Of a DNA stretch of 64,000 nt, positions 1 through 12,223 are shown piece after piece. The notes below the pieces were generated by a model. The model searched no databases, was not told the DNA's origin, and saw only the letters and a list, made by a program, of their open reading frames with translations. Every line of letters begins with the position of its first letter. The first letter of the stretch is position 1. The stretch is taken from positions 62,001 to 126,000 of the forward strand of contig NZ_JAEMUX010000006.1 in NCBI RefSeq assembly GCF_016598475.1, read 5' to 3'. This stretch comes from Streptomyces adelaidensis (GTDB lineage Bacteria; Actinomycetota; Actinomycetes; Streptomycetales; Streptomycetaceae). The translations under genes and the position numbers were made by a program.

Positions 1-1
1 C

Positions 2-571
<570 letters not shown>

Positions 572-598
572 GCCCCGCGACCCCTGAGGAACACCACC

Positions 599-820
599 AT
601 GCACATCGACTGGGCAGCCCTCGGCTCCGTCTTCGGAGTCAGCCTCGTGGTCACCGTGACCCTCGTCGGCCTCTTCACCCTCGGCATCGTCGGCCTCTCC
701 AAGCGGGAGGCGGCGACCGCCGGCGGCGGCTCGCCGGCAATCGCCACGACAGCGGCGTACGCCTGCTTCGCGGCCTGCGCGGCGGCGGTGGGGTACGGGA
801 TCTACCTGATCATGGCCTGA
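599..820 (+). CDS. small two-helix membrane protein downstream of the phosphate transporter
   Basis: A 73-residue hydrophobic protein with two predicted membrane segments, about residues 9-33 and 47-72, joined by a short linker containing SKREAATAGGGSP. The ATG follows CTGAGGAACACCACC, a usable ribosome site (GAGGA). It lies 27 bases behind the PiT permease and ahead of a strong terminator, so the two form one transcription unit. I do not recognise a functional domain. A role as accessory subunit or assembly partner of the permease is an inference from position only. Confidence 0.75.
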   Translation: MHIDWAALGSVFGVSLVVTVTLVGLFTLGIVGLSKREAATAGGGSPAIATTAAYACFAACAAAVGYGIYLIMA

Positions 821-861
821 GGCCCCCCGCACCCCTCTCACCTCGCACGACACGCCACACG

Positions 862-897
862 AAACCCCCGTACCGATTTGACCGGTACGGGGGTTTT
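862..897 (+). terminator. rho-independent terminator after the PiT operon
   Basis: A perfect 14-bp stem (862-875 with 883-896, arms AAACCCCCGTACCG and CGGTACGGGGGTTT) with a 7-base loop is followed by a further T at 897. It lies 41 bases after the stop of the small membrane protein and before the next gene's promoter region. Confidence 0.85.
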
Positions 898-930
898 GCC
901 TACTGTTCACAACAACTGTGACCCCCGTCG

Positions 931-948
931 AAATGACACATGTCATTT
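931..948. promoter_or_regulatory. candidate operator upstream of the XRE/DUF5753 regulator
   Basis: An 18-base palindrome, AAATGACACATGTCATTT, has two 8-base arms around a central CA. It stands out as AT-rich in this GC-rich context and lies about 94 bases upstream of the regulator start. A second dyad, TCACA-N5-TGTGA, is at 907-921. Binding by the adjacent regulator is an inference. Confidence 0.45.
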
Positions 949-1041
949 GGGCAATGGCTGTACGACGGTACCGAATCGGCGTAAGCTATCAGATACTCGC
1001 CGTTCGACGATGGCCACCTGACATGCAGACAGGGGAGCGCC

Positions 1042-1899
1042 ATGCCCAGGGACCTCGATCCGAGCCTGAATCGACGCAGGCTCCGCGTCGAGTTGCGCAA
1101 GGCCCGTTACAAATCAGGGCTGACCAAACAACAGACGGCTGACGCCCTGGACTGGTCACTTTCGAAGATCATGCGCATCGAGGCCGGCACGGTCGGCGTC
1201 AGCGTCACCGATGTCCGGGCGCTGATGCAGCAGTACGAGATCACGGACCCGGTACTCGTCGGCGAGTTGGAGGAGGCCGCGCGGGGCTCGAAGGGGCCGT
1301 CCTGGTGGGCTCCGTGGGGCAATCTGGTGTCCCAGCCGTACGCTCAATACCTGGGCTACGAGGGGGCCGCGACCTCCATCCGCATCTACAACCCCATCGT
1401 GCTGCCCGGCCTTGTCCAGACCGAGGACTACGCCACCGCCCTCCTCTCACCCACGACCGAGGGCACGGACGTACGGCGGTCGGTGGAGCTCCGCACCACG
1501 CGGCAGGAGCGGTACCTCGACTCCGAGTCCGGGCCGCGCGTCGAGATCGTCCTGGACGAAGCCGCCGTACGGCGCGTGATCGGCGGCCCCAAGGTGATGC
1601 GTCATCAACTGGAGCACATCAAGACCCTGGCCCAGCGCCCGCGGATGGGCATGCGGCTCCTGCCGTTCACCGTGGGAGCCCACTTCAGTACCCTCAGCCC
1701 GTTCATCCTGCTCGGGTTCAAGGACGACGACGACCTGCTGTACCTGGAAGGCCCCAACGGCGGCCTGTCGAACCGCGAGGATCTCGACCTCACGGTTCGC
1801 TATCAGGAGTGCTTCGCGAACATCAGTGACAGCGCGTACGAAGGTGACCGGATGATCGAGTTCCTCGACACGGTCAAGGAGAGTCTGGACAACGACTGA
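1042..1899 (+). CDS. XRE-family helix-turn-helix regulator with DUF5753 (Scr1-like)
   Basis: A 285-residue protein. Residues about 12-65 form an XRE helix-turn-helix (RLRVELRKARYKSGLTKQQTA... SLSKIMRIEAG). Residues about 100-280 match DUF5753, with the typical IVLPGLVQTEDYA, RQERYL and GMRLLPF stretches. This combination is abundant in actinomycetes and is usually paired with a small DUF397 protein in an antitoxin/toxin-like or developmental regulatory pair. Here the DUF397 gene is not adjacent: it lies at 2726-2932 on the other strand, beyond two small membrane-protein genes. The ATG has GGGGAGCGCC before it (GGAG). The palindrome at 931-948 is a plausible autoregulatory site. DNA binding is secure from the fold; the target and biological role are unknown. 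Confidence 0.9.
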   Translation: MPRDLDPSLNRRRLRVELRKARYKSGLTKQQTADALDWSLSKIMRIEAGTVGVSVTDVRALMQQYEITDPVLVGELEEAARGSKGPSWWAPWGNLVSQPYAQYLGYEGAATSIRIYNPIVLPGLVQTEDYATALLSPTTEGTDVRRSVELRTTRQERYLDSESGPRVEIVLDEAAVRRVIGGPKVMRHQLEHIKTLAQRPRMGMRLLPFTVGAHFSTLSPFILLGFKDDDDLLYLEGPNGGLSNREDLDLTVRYQECFANISDSAYEGDRMIEFLDTVKESLDND

Positions 1900-1940
1900 G
1901 CCCCGGGACGGAACGTCCGGGCGGACACGGGGGAGGGCCG

Positions 1941-2453
1941 ATGGCGGTCTTCGGACAGCGAGAGTGGTGGAGGCGGCTCACGGCGCGCCGCACCGTTCCT
2001 GGCAACGGAGATCCAGCCGGTTCTCCCCCACCGGATGCCTCCGATCCCGGCGGCCCGGCCACACTCGACGACTGCACCCTCAAGTCGTACGCCATGCGGC
2101 AACAGGAGTGGGCGGAGGCGCTCATCCGGCTGGAGAGCGCCCGTGTCGACGGCGAGATACGGCTCATGTCGGTCCGCATGCTGCTGGGCACGTTCTGCGC
2201 GAGCGTCCTGCTGCTGAGCATCGCCGTGACCAGTCGGGTCGTGCCCACGACTCAATTCAACGCCACGACACCACTCGCCACGGCGATCACCGGCGCCATC
2301 GGCGCCGCTCTGCTCACGTCGCTCGCCGCGGGTCTCGGCAAGATACTGCGCGCCCGTGCCGACGCCTCGCGCCCCACCGGCCTCAGCGCCGCTCCGGCCC
2401 CCGCAGCCGAGCCCCGGCCAGAGCCCGGTCCAGGGCCCTCAGCCGCTCCGTGA
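1941..2453 (+). CDS. two-helix membrane protein of unknown function
   Basis: A 170-residue protein preceded by GGGGGAGGGCCG, a strong ribosome site 41 bases after the XRE regulator stop, so it is probably in the same operon. It has a soluble N-terminal half with a short charged helix (LKSYAMRQQEWAEALIRLES), two membrane segments at about residues 80-98 and 112-133, and a Pro/Ala/Glu-rich tail. No known domain is recognised. The last 71 bases overlap the convergent gene on the minus strand, which encodes another small two-helix membrane protein. Coding bias supports a real gene. It may be a membrane effector or sensor tied to the regulator, which is inference. Confidence 0.7.
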   Translation: MAVFGQREWWRRLTARRTVPGNGDPAGSPPPDASDPGGPATLDDCTLKSYAMRQQEWAEALIRLESARVDGEIRLMSVRMLLGTFCASVLLLSIAVTSRVVPTTQFNATTPLATAITGAIGAALLTSLAAGLGKILRARADASRPTGLSAAPAPAAEPRPEPGPGPSAAP

Positions 2454-2694
2454 CCGGAGTCAGTCCCCACCACAGGCCCGCCCCCGCCGCGATGAGGGCG
2501 GTCACCACCAACCAGACGACACCCCGCGCTTCCGTCCCTGGCACCAACAGAGCGGCGAGAGCGCCCACACCTACGGCGAGCACTCCGGCAACCGTACTGA
2601 AGAGCACCAGCGGGGCCGCGGCGGACAACAGCGTTCGCCGGTCCCTCGACGCCCTCGTGTCCGCCGAGGCGGATCCCTTGGCCCGATCTTCCAT
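2383..2694 (-). CDS. small two-helix membrane protein, partner of the DUF397 gene
   Basis: A 103-residue protein started at the ATG preceded by GGGAGGTACACGCG; the open frame continues further upstream but would run through the DUF397 gene. It has an N-terminal charged segment, membrane segments at about residues 21-51 and 58-78, and a basic C-terminus (TERLRALDRALAGARLRG). The start is 31 bases after the DUF397 stop, so the two are likely co-transcribed. Its 3' end overlaps the convergent 170-residue membrane protein by 71 bases. No named domain is recognised. Confidence 0.65.
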   Translation of the reverse strand: MEDRAKGSASADTRASRDRRTLLSAAAPLVLFSTVAGVLAVGVGALAALLVPGTEARGVVWLVVTALIAAGAGLWWGLTPVTERLRALDRALAGARLRGPERR

Positions 2695-2725
2695 CGCGTG
2701 TACCTCCCGTCCCCCGGACGGATCT

Positions 2726-2932
2726 TCAAGAGCCGCCCGCTCCCGGGTCCACAAGCCCCGCCAGAAAACCACACCACGCGGCGTGACGGAAGGCGAGCAC
2801 AGCGTTCTTCTTCGAGTTTGAGTCACGTACCAGAACCTGCCTCTCCCCGAACGACGCTTCCACACAGAGGCTGGTTTCGCCCGAATAACTGCTCTTGAAC
2901 CAAGTCCGCGGCACCGACACCCTGTCGAACAC
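2726..2932 (-). CDS. DUF397 domain-containing small protein
   Basis: A 68-residue protein started at a GTG because GGAGGTCGGA lies immediately before it. The body RTWFKSSYSGETSLCVEA...VLVRDSNSKKNAVLAF is the DUF397 signature (W-x-KSSYS...CVEVA...VRDSK...L-F). DUF397 proteins are normally the neighbour of an XRE-DUF5753 protein. Here the nearest such gene is at 1042-1899 in the opposite direction, with two membrane-protein genes between. Proposed roles in the family are as a small toxin-like or partner protein; function is not proven by sequence. Confidence 0.85.
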   Translation of the reverse strand: MFDRVSVPRTWFKSSYSGETSLCVEASFGERQVLVRDSNSKKNAVLAFRHAAWCGFLAGLVDPGAGGS

Positions 2933-3224
2933 TCCGACCTCCACCTCACAAGTCAGCGCACCGACACGGCGTCCACCGCGACGACCCGAGCGCCGTGTCC
3001 AGCCGCCGCACGGGCGCGGTGGAGGACCGGCCACACCAGGTTCGTCTCCCAGCAACGAATCACCCAATGCCGCTCGTCGGCGCTCAGTTTTCGTACTGCC
3101 GTTCCCTCAAGTGTTCCCAGCTTGGGCGTTGGGAAAGAGCACAGATAGAGCCGATTCGGGCGTCTGACGATATTTCAGCGGTGTGGGGCTCAGCACACCA
3201 CTGCGCCGCAGGTCAACGGCAAGT

Positions 3225-3400
3225 TGACGGGTCTTCCGGGCGCGTGGTGGACTGCCGGGGCCATGTACGACGGTAGGAGAGGAAGCCGGTGCGAGTCCGG
3301 CGCGGTCCCGCCACTGTCACCGGGGAAGACCTTCCCGGGAGCCAGGAACTCTCGCCGTCGGTCTCGTCGAACCAGGGCGTGGACACCCTGAGTGAGGACA
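3225..3400 (+). promoter_or_regulatory. cobalamin riboswitch controlling the cob operon
   Basis: The conserved core is readable: GAAGCCGGTGCGAGTCCGGC at about 3280-3301, then GGTCCCGCCACTGTCACCGG, and the B12-box-like GGGAGCCAGGAACTCTCGCC at about 3338-3357. This is the usual adenosylcobalamin aptamer architecture upstream of corrin-synthesis genes, and it lies about 80 bases ahead of cobD. Outer boundaries are approximate because the closing stem was judged by eye. Bound cobalamin is expected to repress the downstream operon. The 290 bases before it (2933-3224) hold no gene that I can support and should carry the promoters for this operon and for the divergent DUF397 gene. Confidence 0.92.
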
Positions 3401-3479
3401 CATATCGCCATGCGCGGCTGCCGTTCGAGTCTCGGTACCAGGCCCTCACCCGACCCCGACCTCGCGATCGGCTGAACCG

Positions 3480-4469
3480 ATGCGTGCCGATCGCGTCTTC
3501 GCGTACGGCGCCGCCGCCGGACTCCTCGGTGACCTGCTGCTCGGCGATCCGCGCCGGGGGCATCCGGTCGCCGCGTTCGGGCGGGCGGCCGGGGCCGTGG
3601 AGCGGGTGCTGTGGCGGGACCACCGCGGGTGGGGCGCGCTGCACACCGCTGTGTGCGCCGGTGGCGCCGTGGCGCTGGGGGCCGTCGCCACAGCCGCCGT
3701 ACGGCCGTCGCGGGCCGCCTCCGTCGCGTTGACCGCCGCCGCCACCTGGGCCGTCGTCGGGGGGACTTCGCTCGGGCGGGAGGCCCGCGCCATCGGGCGG
3801 TACCTGGAAGCGGACGACCTCGCGGGTGCCCGGGCGCGGCTGCCGCATCTGTGCGGGCGGGATCCGCAGGCGCTCGACGCGGACGGGATCGCGCGCGCCG
3901 TCGTGGAGTCCGTCGCCGAGAACACGTCGGACGCGGTGGTCGGCGCCCTGGTGTGGGGGGCTGTCGGCGGTGTGCCGGGGCTCGTGGGGTTCCGGGCCGT
4001 CAACACGCTGGACGCCATGGTCGGCCACAAGTCGTCGCGATATCGCCGGTACGGGTGGGCGTCCGCCCGGCTGGACGACGTGGCGGGATGGCCGGGCGCC
4101 CGGCTCACGGCGGTGCTGGCCGCGGCCACCGGCGGGAACGCGCGGGGTGCCGTCCGGGCCTGGCGTGCGGACGCGGGGAAGCATCCGAGCCCCAACGCCG
4201 GGCCGGTGGAGGCGTCGTTCGCGGGTGCGCTGGGCGTGCGGCTTGGCGGGACCCTGTCGTACGGGGGCCGGATCGAGCACCGGCCGGTGCTGAACGGGGA
4301 CGGGCGGGCCGTCGTCGTCGGGGACATCGAGCGGGCCGTCCGGCTGTCCCGGCGCGTGAGTTGGCTGGCCCTGGGGGTCAGTGCGGGGGCGGCCGTGCTC
4401 CTGGACCGGATGGCGAGGCGCCCGGCGCTGTGGGCACAGCGGTCGCGGTGTGTGAAGGGGGCTTCATGA
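3480..4469 (+). CDS. cobD: adenosylcobinamide-phosphate synthase CobD/CbiB
   Basis: A 329-residue integral membrane enzyme that joins the aminopropanol linker to adenosylcobyric acid. Family motifs are [14 protein letters not shown] near the N-terminus, [17 protein letters not shown] at about residue 142, and [19 protein letters not shown] at about residue 178. Length fits the CbiB family (about 310-340). It is the first gene behind the cobalamin riboswitch. Its TGA overlaps the ATG of cobQ (ATGA), so translation is coupled. No clear Shine-Dalgarno sequence is seen right before the ATG. Confidence 0.95.
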   Translation: MRADRVFAYGAAAGLLGDLLLGDPRRGHPVAAFGRAAGAVERVLWRDHRGWGALHTAVCAGGAVALGAVATAAVRPSRAASVALTAAATWAVVGGTSLGREARAIGRYLEADDLAGARARLPHLCGRDPQALDADGIARAVVESVAENTSDAVVGALVWGAVGGVPGLVGFRAVNTLDAMVGHKSSRYRRYGWASARLDDVAGWPGARLTAVLAAATGGNARGAVRAWRADAGKHPSPNAGPVEASFAGALGVRLGGTLSYGGRIEHRPVLNGDGRAVVVGDIERAVRLSRRVSWLALGVSAGAAVLLDRMARRPALWAQRSRCVKGAS

Positions 4470-5970
4470 GTGGCGGGTTGCTGGTCGCCGGTACCACCTC
4501 CGACGCCGGCAAGAGTGTCGTCACCGCCGGTATCTGCCGGTGGCTGGTGCGGCAGGGCGTCAAGGTCGCGCCGTTCAAGGCGCAGAACATGTCGCTGAAC
4601 TCGTTCGTGACGAAGGAGGGCGCCGAGATCGGGCGCGCCCAGGCGATGCAGGCGCAGGCCTGCCGGGTCGAGCCCACCGCGCTGATGAATCCCGTGCTGT
4701 TGAAGCCGGGCGGCGAACAGAGCAGCCAGGTCGTGCTGTTGGGCAAGGCCGTGGGCGAGATGAGTGCCCGCGGCTACCACGGCGGGCGGCAGCGGAAGCT
4801 GCTGGGGACGGTGCTGGACTGTCTCGCCGAGTTGCGGGGCACGTATGACGCGGTGATCTGTGAGGGCGCCGGCAGCCCTGCCGAGATCAACCTTCGGCGG
4901 ACCGACATCGTGAACATGGGGATCGCCCGGAACGCCGGGCTGCCCGTGCTCGTCGTCGGCGACATCGACCGCGGGGGCGTCTTCGCCTCCTTCTTCGGGA
5001 CCGTCGCGCTGCTCTCGCCCGAGGACCAGGCCCTCGTCGCCGGGTTCCTCGTCAACAAGTTCCGCGGCGACGTCTCGCTGCTGGAGCCGGGCCTCGACAT
5101 GCTGCACGGGCTCACCGGACGGCACACGTACGGCGTGCTGCCCTTCCGGCACGGCCTCGGCATCGACGAGGAGGACGGGCTGAGGGTCTCGCTGCGCGGG
5201 ACGGTCCGGGAGGCGAACGTCGCGCCGCCCGTCGGTGAGGACGTGCTGCGGGTCGCCGTGTGCGCGGTCCCGCTGATGTCCAACTTCACCGATGTGGACG
5301 CCCTCGCCGCCGAACCCGGTGTCGTCGTGCGGTTCGTGGACCGGGCCGAGGAGCTCGCCGACGCCGACCTCGTCGTCGTACCCGGCACCCGGGGCACGGT
5401 CCGGGCCCTGGAGTGGCTGCGCGAACGGCGGCTCGCGGACGCTCTCGTGCGGCGGGCGGCCGAAGGGCGGCCCGTGCTCGGCATCTGCGGCGGCTTCCAG
5501 CTGCTCGGCGAACACATCGAGGACGACGTCGAGAGCCGGCGCGGCCGGGTGGACGGGCTCGGACTGCTGCCCGTACGGGTCCGGTTCGCCCTGGAGAAGA
5601 CCCTCACCCGGCCCGTCGGCGAGGCCCTCGGGGCGCGGGTCGAGGGGTACGAGATCCATCACGGGGTCGCCTCCGTGGAAGGCGGGGAACCCTTCCTCGA
5701 CGGCTGCCGGGTCGGGCAGACCTGGGGCACGCACTGGCACGGCTCCCTGGAGTCGGACGGCTTCCGGCGGGCCTTCCTGCGCGAGGTGGCCGCCGCCGCG
5801 GGCCGCCGCTTCGTACCGGCCGCCGACACCTCCTTCGCCGCGCTGCGCGAGGAGCAGCTCGACCGGCTCGGCGATCTGATCGAACAGCACGCGGACACCG
5901 ACGCGCTCTGGCGGCTCATCGAGTCGGGCGCGCCGACAGGACTGCCTTTCATCCCACCGGGAGCGCCCGC

Positions 5971-5974
<4 letters not shown>
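4466..5974 (+). CDS. cobQ: cobyric acid synthase CobQ/CbiP
   Basis: A 502-residue amidotransferase that amidates positions b, d, e and g of adenosylcobyrinic acid a,c-diamide using glutamine and ATP. The N-terminal dethiobiotin-synthetase-like ATPase domain begins with [10 protein letters not shown] (about residues 9-18) and [13 protein letters not shown]. The C-terminal class I glutaminase domain has [10 protein letters not shown] with the nucleophile Cys341 and a THWHGSLES histidine motif near residue 423. The start overlaps the cobD stop (ATGA) and the stop overlaps the cobN start in the same way. Confidence 0.96.
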
Positions 5975-9623
<3,649 letters not shown>

Positions 9624-9627
<4 letters not shown>

Positions 9628-11624
9628 GTGTTCCCTTTCCGTTCACGGCCGTCGTGGGCCAGGACGACCTGCGGCTCGCGCTGCTGCTGAACGCTGTGTC
9701 ACCGGCGGTGGGCGGCGTGCTCGTGCGAGGCGAGAAAGGCACCGCGAAGAGTACGGCCGTGCGTGCTCTTTCGGCGCTGCTGCCCGCAGTCGATGTCGTC
9801 GCCGGGTGCCGGTTCTCGTGTGATCCTGGCGGGCCCGATCCGGCCTGCCCGGACGGGCCGCATGACGGGGGCCCCTACGAGTCCCGGGCGGCCCGCATGG
9901 TCGAGTTGCCCGTCGGTGCGTCCGAGGACCGGCTCGTCGGGGCGCTCGACATCGAGCGGGCCCTCGCGGAGGGTGTGAAGGCCTTCGAGCCGGGGCTGTT
10001 GGCCGACGCGCATCGCGGGATTCTCTACGTCGACGAGGTCAACCTCCTTCATGACCATCTGGTCGATCTGCTGCTGGACGCCGCCGCCATGGGTGCCTCG
10101 TATGTGGAGCGCGAGGGCGTCTCCGTACGGCATGCCGCGCGTTTTCTGCTGGTCGGGACCATGAATCCCGAGGAGGGCGAGCTGCGGCCGCAGCTCCTCG
10201 ACCGGTTCGGGCTCACCGTCGAGGTCGCCGCCTCGCGGGAGCCCGATCAGCGGGTGGAGGTCGTGCGGCGGCGGCTCGCGTACGACGACGATCCGGCCGG
10301 GTTCGTGGAGAGGTGGGCCGGCGAGGAGACCGCCGTGCGCCAACGGATCGTGGCCGCACGGCAGTTGTTGCCGTCCGTGCGGCTGGGCGACGGGGCGTTG
10401 CGGCAGATCGCGGCGACCTGTGCGGCTTTCGAGGTGGACGGGATGCGGGCCGACATCGTGATGGCGCGGACGGCGGTCGCGCTGGCCGCGTGGGCCGGGC
10501 GGACGGACGTACTCGCGGAGGATGTGCGGCAGGCGGCGCTGCTCGCGCTGCCGCACCGGCGGCGGCGGAACCCGTTCGACGCGCCGGGGCTCGACGAGGA
10601 CAAGCTCGACGAGACGCTGGAGGAGTTCGGCGGGTCGTCGCAGGACGAGGACCCCGATCCCGGTCCGGACGGGCCCGGTGGTGGGGGGCAGTCGCCTTCC
10701 TCGGAGCCCGAGGGGCCACAGGGTGGTGACGCCGGCGCTCAGCCCGAGGCCGGGGAGGGCGGGGAGCCGCAGCCCGTCGGCGCCGGTGCGGGCGAGCAGT
10801 CCGCCGTGCGGGCCGCCGAGCCCTTTCGTACGAAGGTGCTGAGTGTGCCGGGGCTCGGGGAGGGCGCCGCCGGGCGGCGTTCGCGGGCGCGGACCGAGCA
10901 TGGGCGGACGACCGGGGCCAGGCGGCCCCGTGGGGCGCTGACCAAGCTGCATCTGGCGGCCACTGTGCAGGCCGCCGCGCCGCATCAGCGGGCGCGGGGG
11001 CGGTCGGGGCCGGGGCTGGTCGTGCGGCGGGACGATCTGCGGCAGGCGACCCGGGAAGGGCGTGAGGGCAATCTCGTGCTCTTCGTCGTGGACGCCTCCG
11101 GGTCGATGGCCGCGCGGCAGCGGATGAGTGCCGTGAAGGGTGCTGTCCTGTCGCTGCTTCTCGACGCGTATCAGCGGCGGGACAAGGTGGGTCTTGTGAC
11201 CTTCCGGGGGTCGGCCGCCGAGGTGGCGTTGCCGCCGACCTCGTCCGTGGACGCGGCGGCCGTACGGCTGGAGTCGTTGCCCACGGGTGGGCGGACGCCG
11301 CTGGCCACCGGGTTGCTGCGGGCGCGCGACGTGCTGCGGGTGGAGCGGCTGCGCGATCCCGCGCGGCGGGCGCTGGTCGTGGTGGTGACCGATGGGCGGG
11401 CCACGGGTGGGCCCGAGCCGGTCGCGCTGGCCGGGCGGGCGGCTCGGCTGTTCGCCGCCGACGGGGTCGCTTCCGTGGTGGTCGACTGCGAGTCGGGGCC
11501 CGTGCGGCTGGGGCTGGCCGGGCAGCTCGCGGGTGAGTTGGGTGGTACGGCGGTGACGTTGGACGAGCTTCGGGCGGACTCCATCGCCGGTCTGGTGAAG
11601 GACGTACAGAGGAGGGCCGCGTAA
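9624..11624 (+). CDS. AAA ATPase/VWA chelatase subunit (fused ChlI/ChlD type), partner of CobN
   Basis: A 666-residue protein started at a GTG that overlaps the cobN stop (GTGA). The N-terminal half is a MoxR/ChlI-type AAA module: Walker A GEKGTAKST at residues 36-44, GILYVDEVNLL as Walker B, and GTMNPEEGELRPQLLDRFGL. A Pro/Gly/acid-rich linker (about residues 330-400) leads to a von Willebrand A domain with the MIDAS motif DASGSM near residue 490 and VTDGRATGG later. This is the architecture of magnesium chelatase I and D fused in one chain. In actinobacterial cob clusters it replaces separate CobS and CobT as the ATPase of cobaltochelatase. Confidence 0.93.
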
Positions 11625-12223
11625 TGCCTCAGGGGCAGCCGAGTGTGGTGCCGGACGACGGGCTGACGACGCGGCAGCGTCGTAATCGGCCTCTTGTGGT
11701 CGTGCACACGGGTATCGGGAAGGGCAAGTCCACCGCCGCGTTCGGGCTCGCGCTGCGGGCCTGGAACCAGGGGTGGCCCATCGGGGTGTTCCAGTTCGTC
11801 AAGTCGGCGAAGTGGAAGGTCGGCGAGGAGAACGCGCTGCGGGTGCTGGGGGCCAGCGGTGAGGGCGGGTCCGTCGGCTGGCACAAGATGGGTGAGGGCT
11901 GGTCCTGGGTCCAGCGGGACTCCCAGATGGACAACGAGGAGAAGGCCCGGGAGGGCTGGGCGCAGGTCAAGCGGGACCTGGCCGCCGAGACGTACAAGCT
12001 GTATGTGCTGGACGAGTTCGCGTACCCCATGCACTGGGGGTGGATCGACACCGATGAGGTCGTCGACGTGCTGCGGAATCGGCCGGGGACCCAGCACGTC
12101 GTGATCACCGGGCGGAACGCGCCCGAGAAGCTCGTCGAAATCGCCGACCTCGTGACCGACATGTCCAAGGTGAAGCATCCGATGGACGCCGGTCAGAAGG
12201 GGCAGAGGGGCATCGAGTGGTGA
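11624..12223 (+). CDS. cobO: cob(I)yrinic acid a,c-diamide adenosyltransferase (CobO/BtuR type)
   Basis: A 199-residue enzyme that transfers the adenosyl group from ATP to Co(I) of the corrin ring. It has the family P-loop GIGKGKSTAA (about residues 29-38), the GWPIGVFQFVK segment, and YVLDEFAYPMHWGW as the acidic motif. Length fits the CobA/CobO family (about 190-200). The ATG overlaps the previous TAA (TAATG), and its own TGA lies within the start region of cobB, so it is translationally coupled on both sides. Confidence 0.96.
   Translation: MPQGQPSVVPDDGLTTRQRRNRPLVVVHTGIGKGKSTAAFGLALRAWNQGWPIGVFQFVKSAKWKVGEENALRVLGASGEGGSVGWHKMGEGWSWVQRDSQMDNEEKAREGWAQVKRDLAAETYKLYVLDEFAYPMHWGWIDTDEVVDVLRNRPGTQHVVITGRNAPEKLVEIADLVTDMSKVKHPMDAGQKGQRGIEW

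Noticed and set aside
1964..2898. Overlapping plus-strand frames of 285 and 180 residues around 2.0-2.9 kb
   Set aside because: Arg/Pro-rich, and they overlap the membrane-protein and DUF397 genes, which have ribosome sites and recognisable features.
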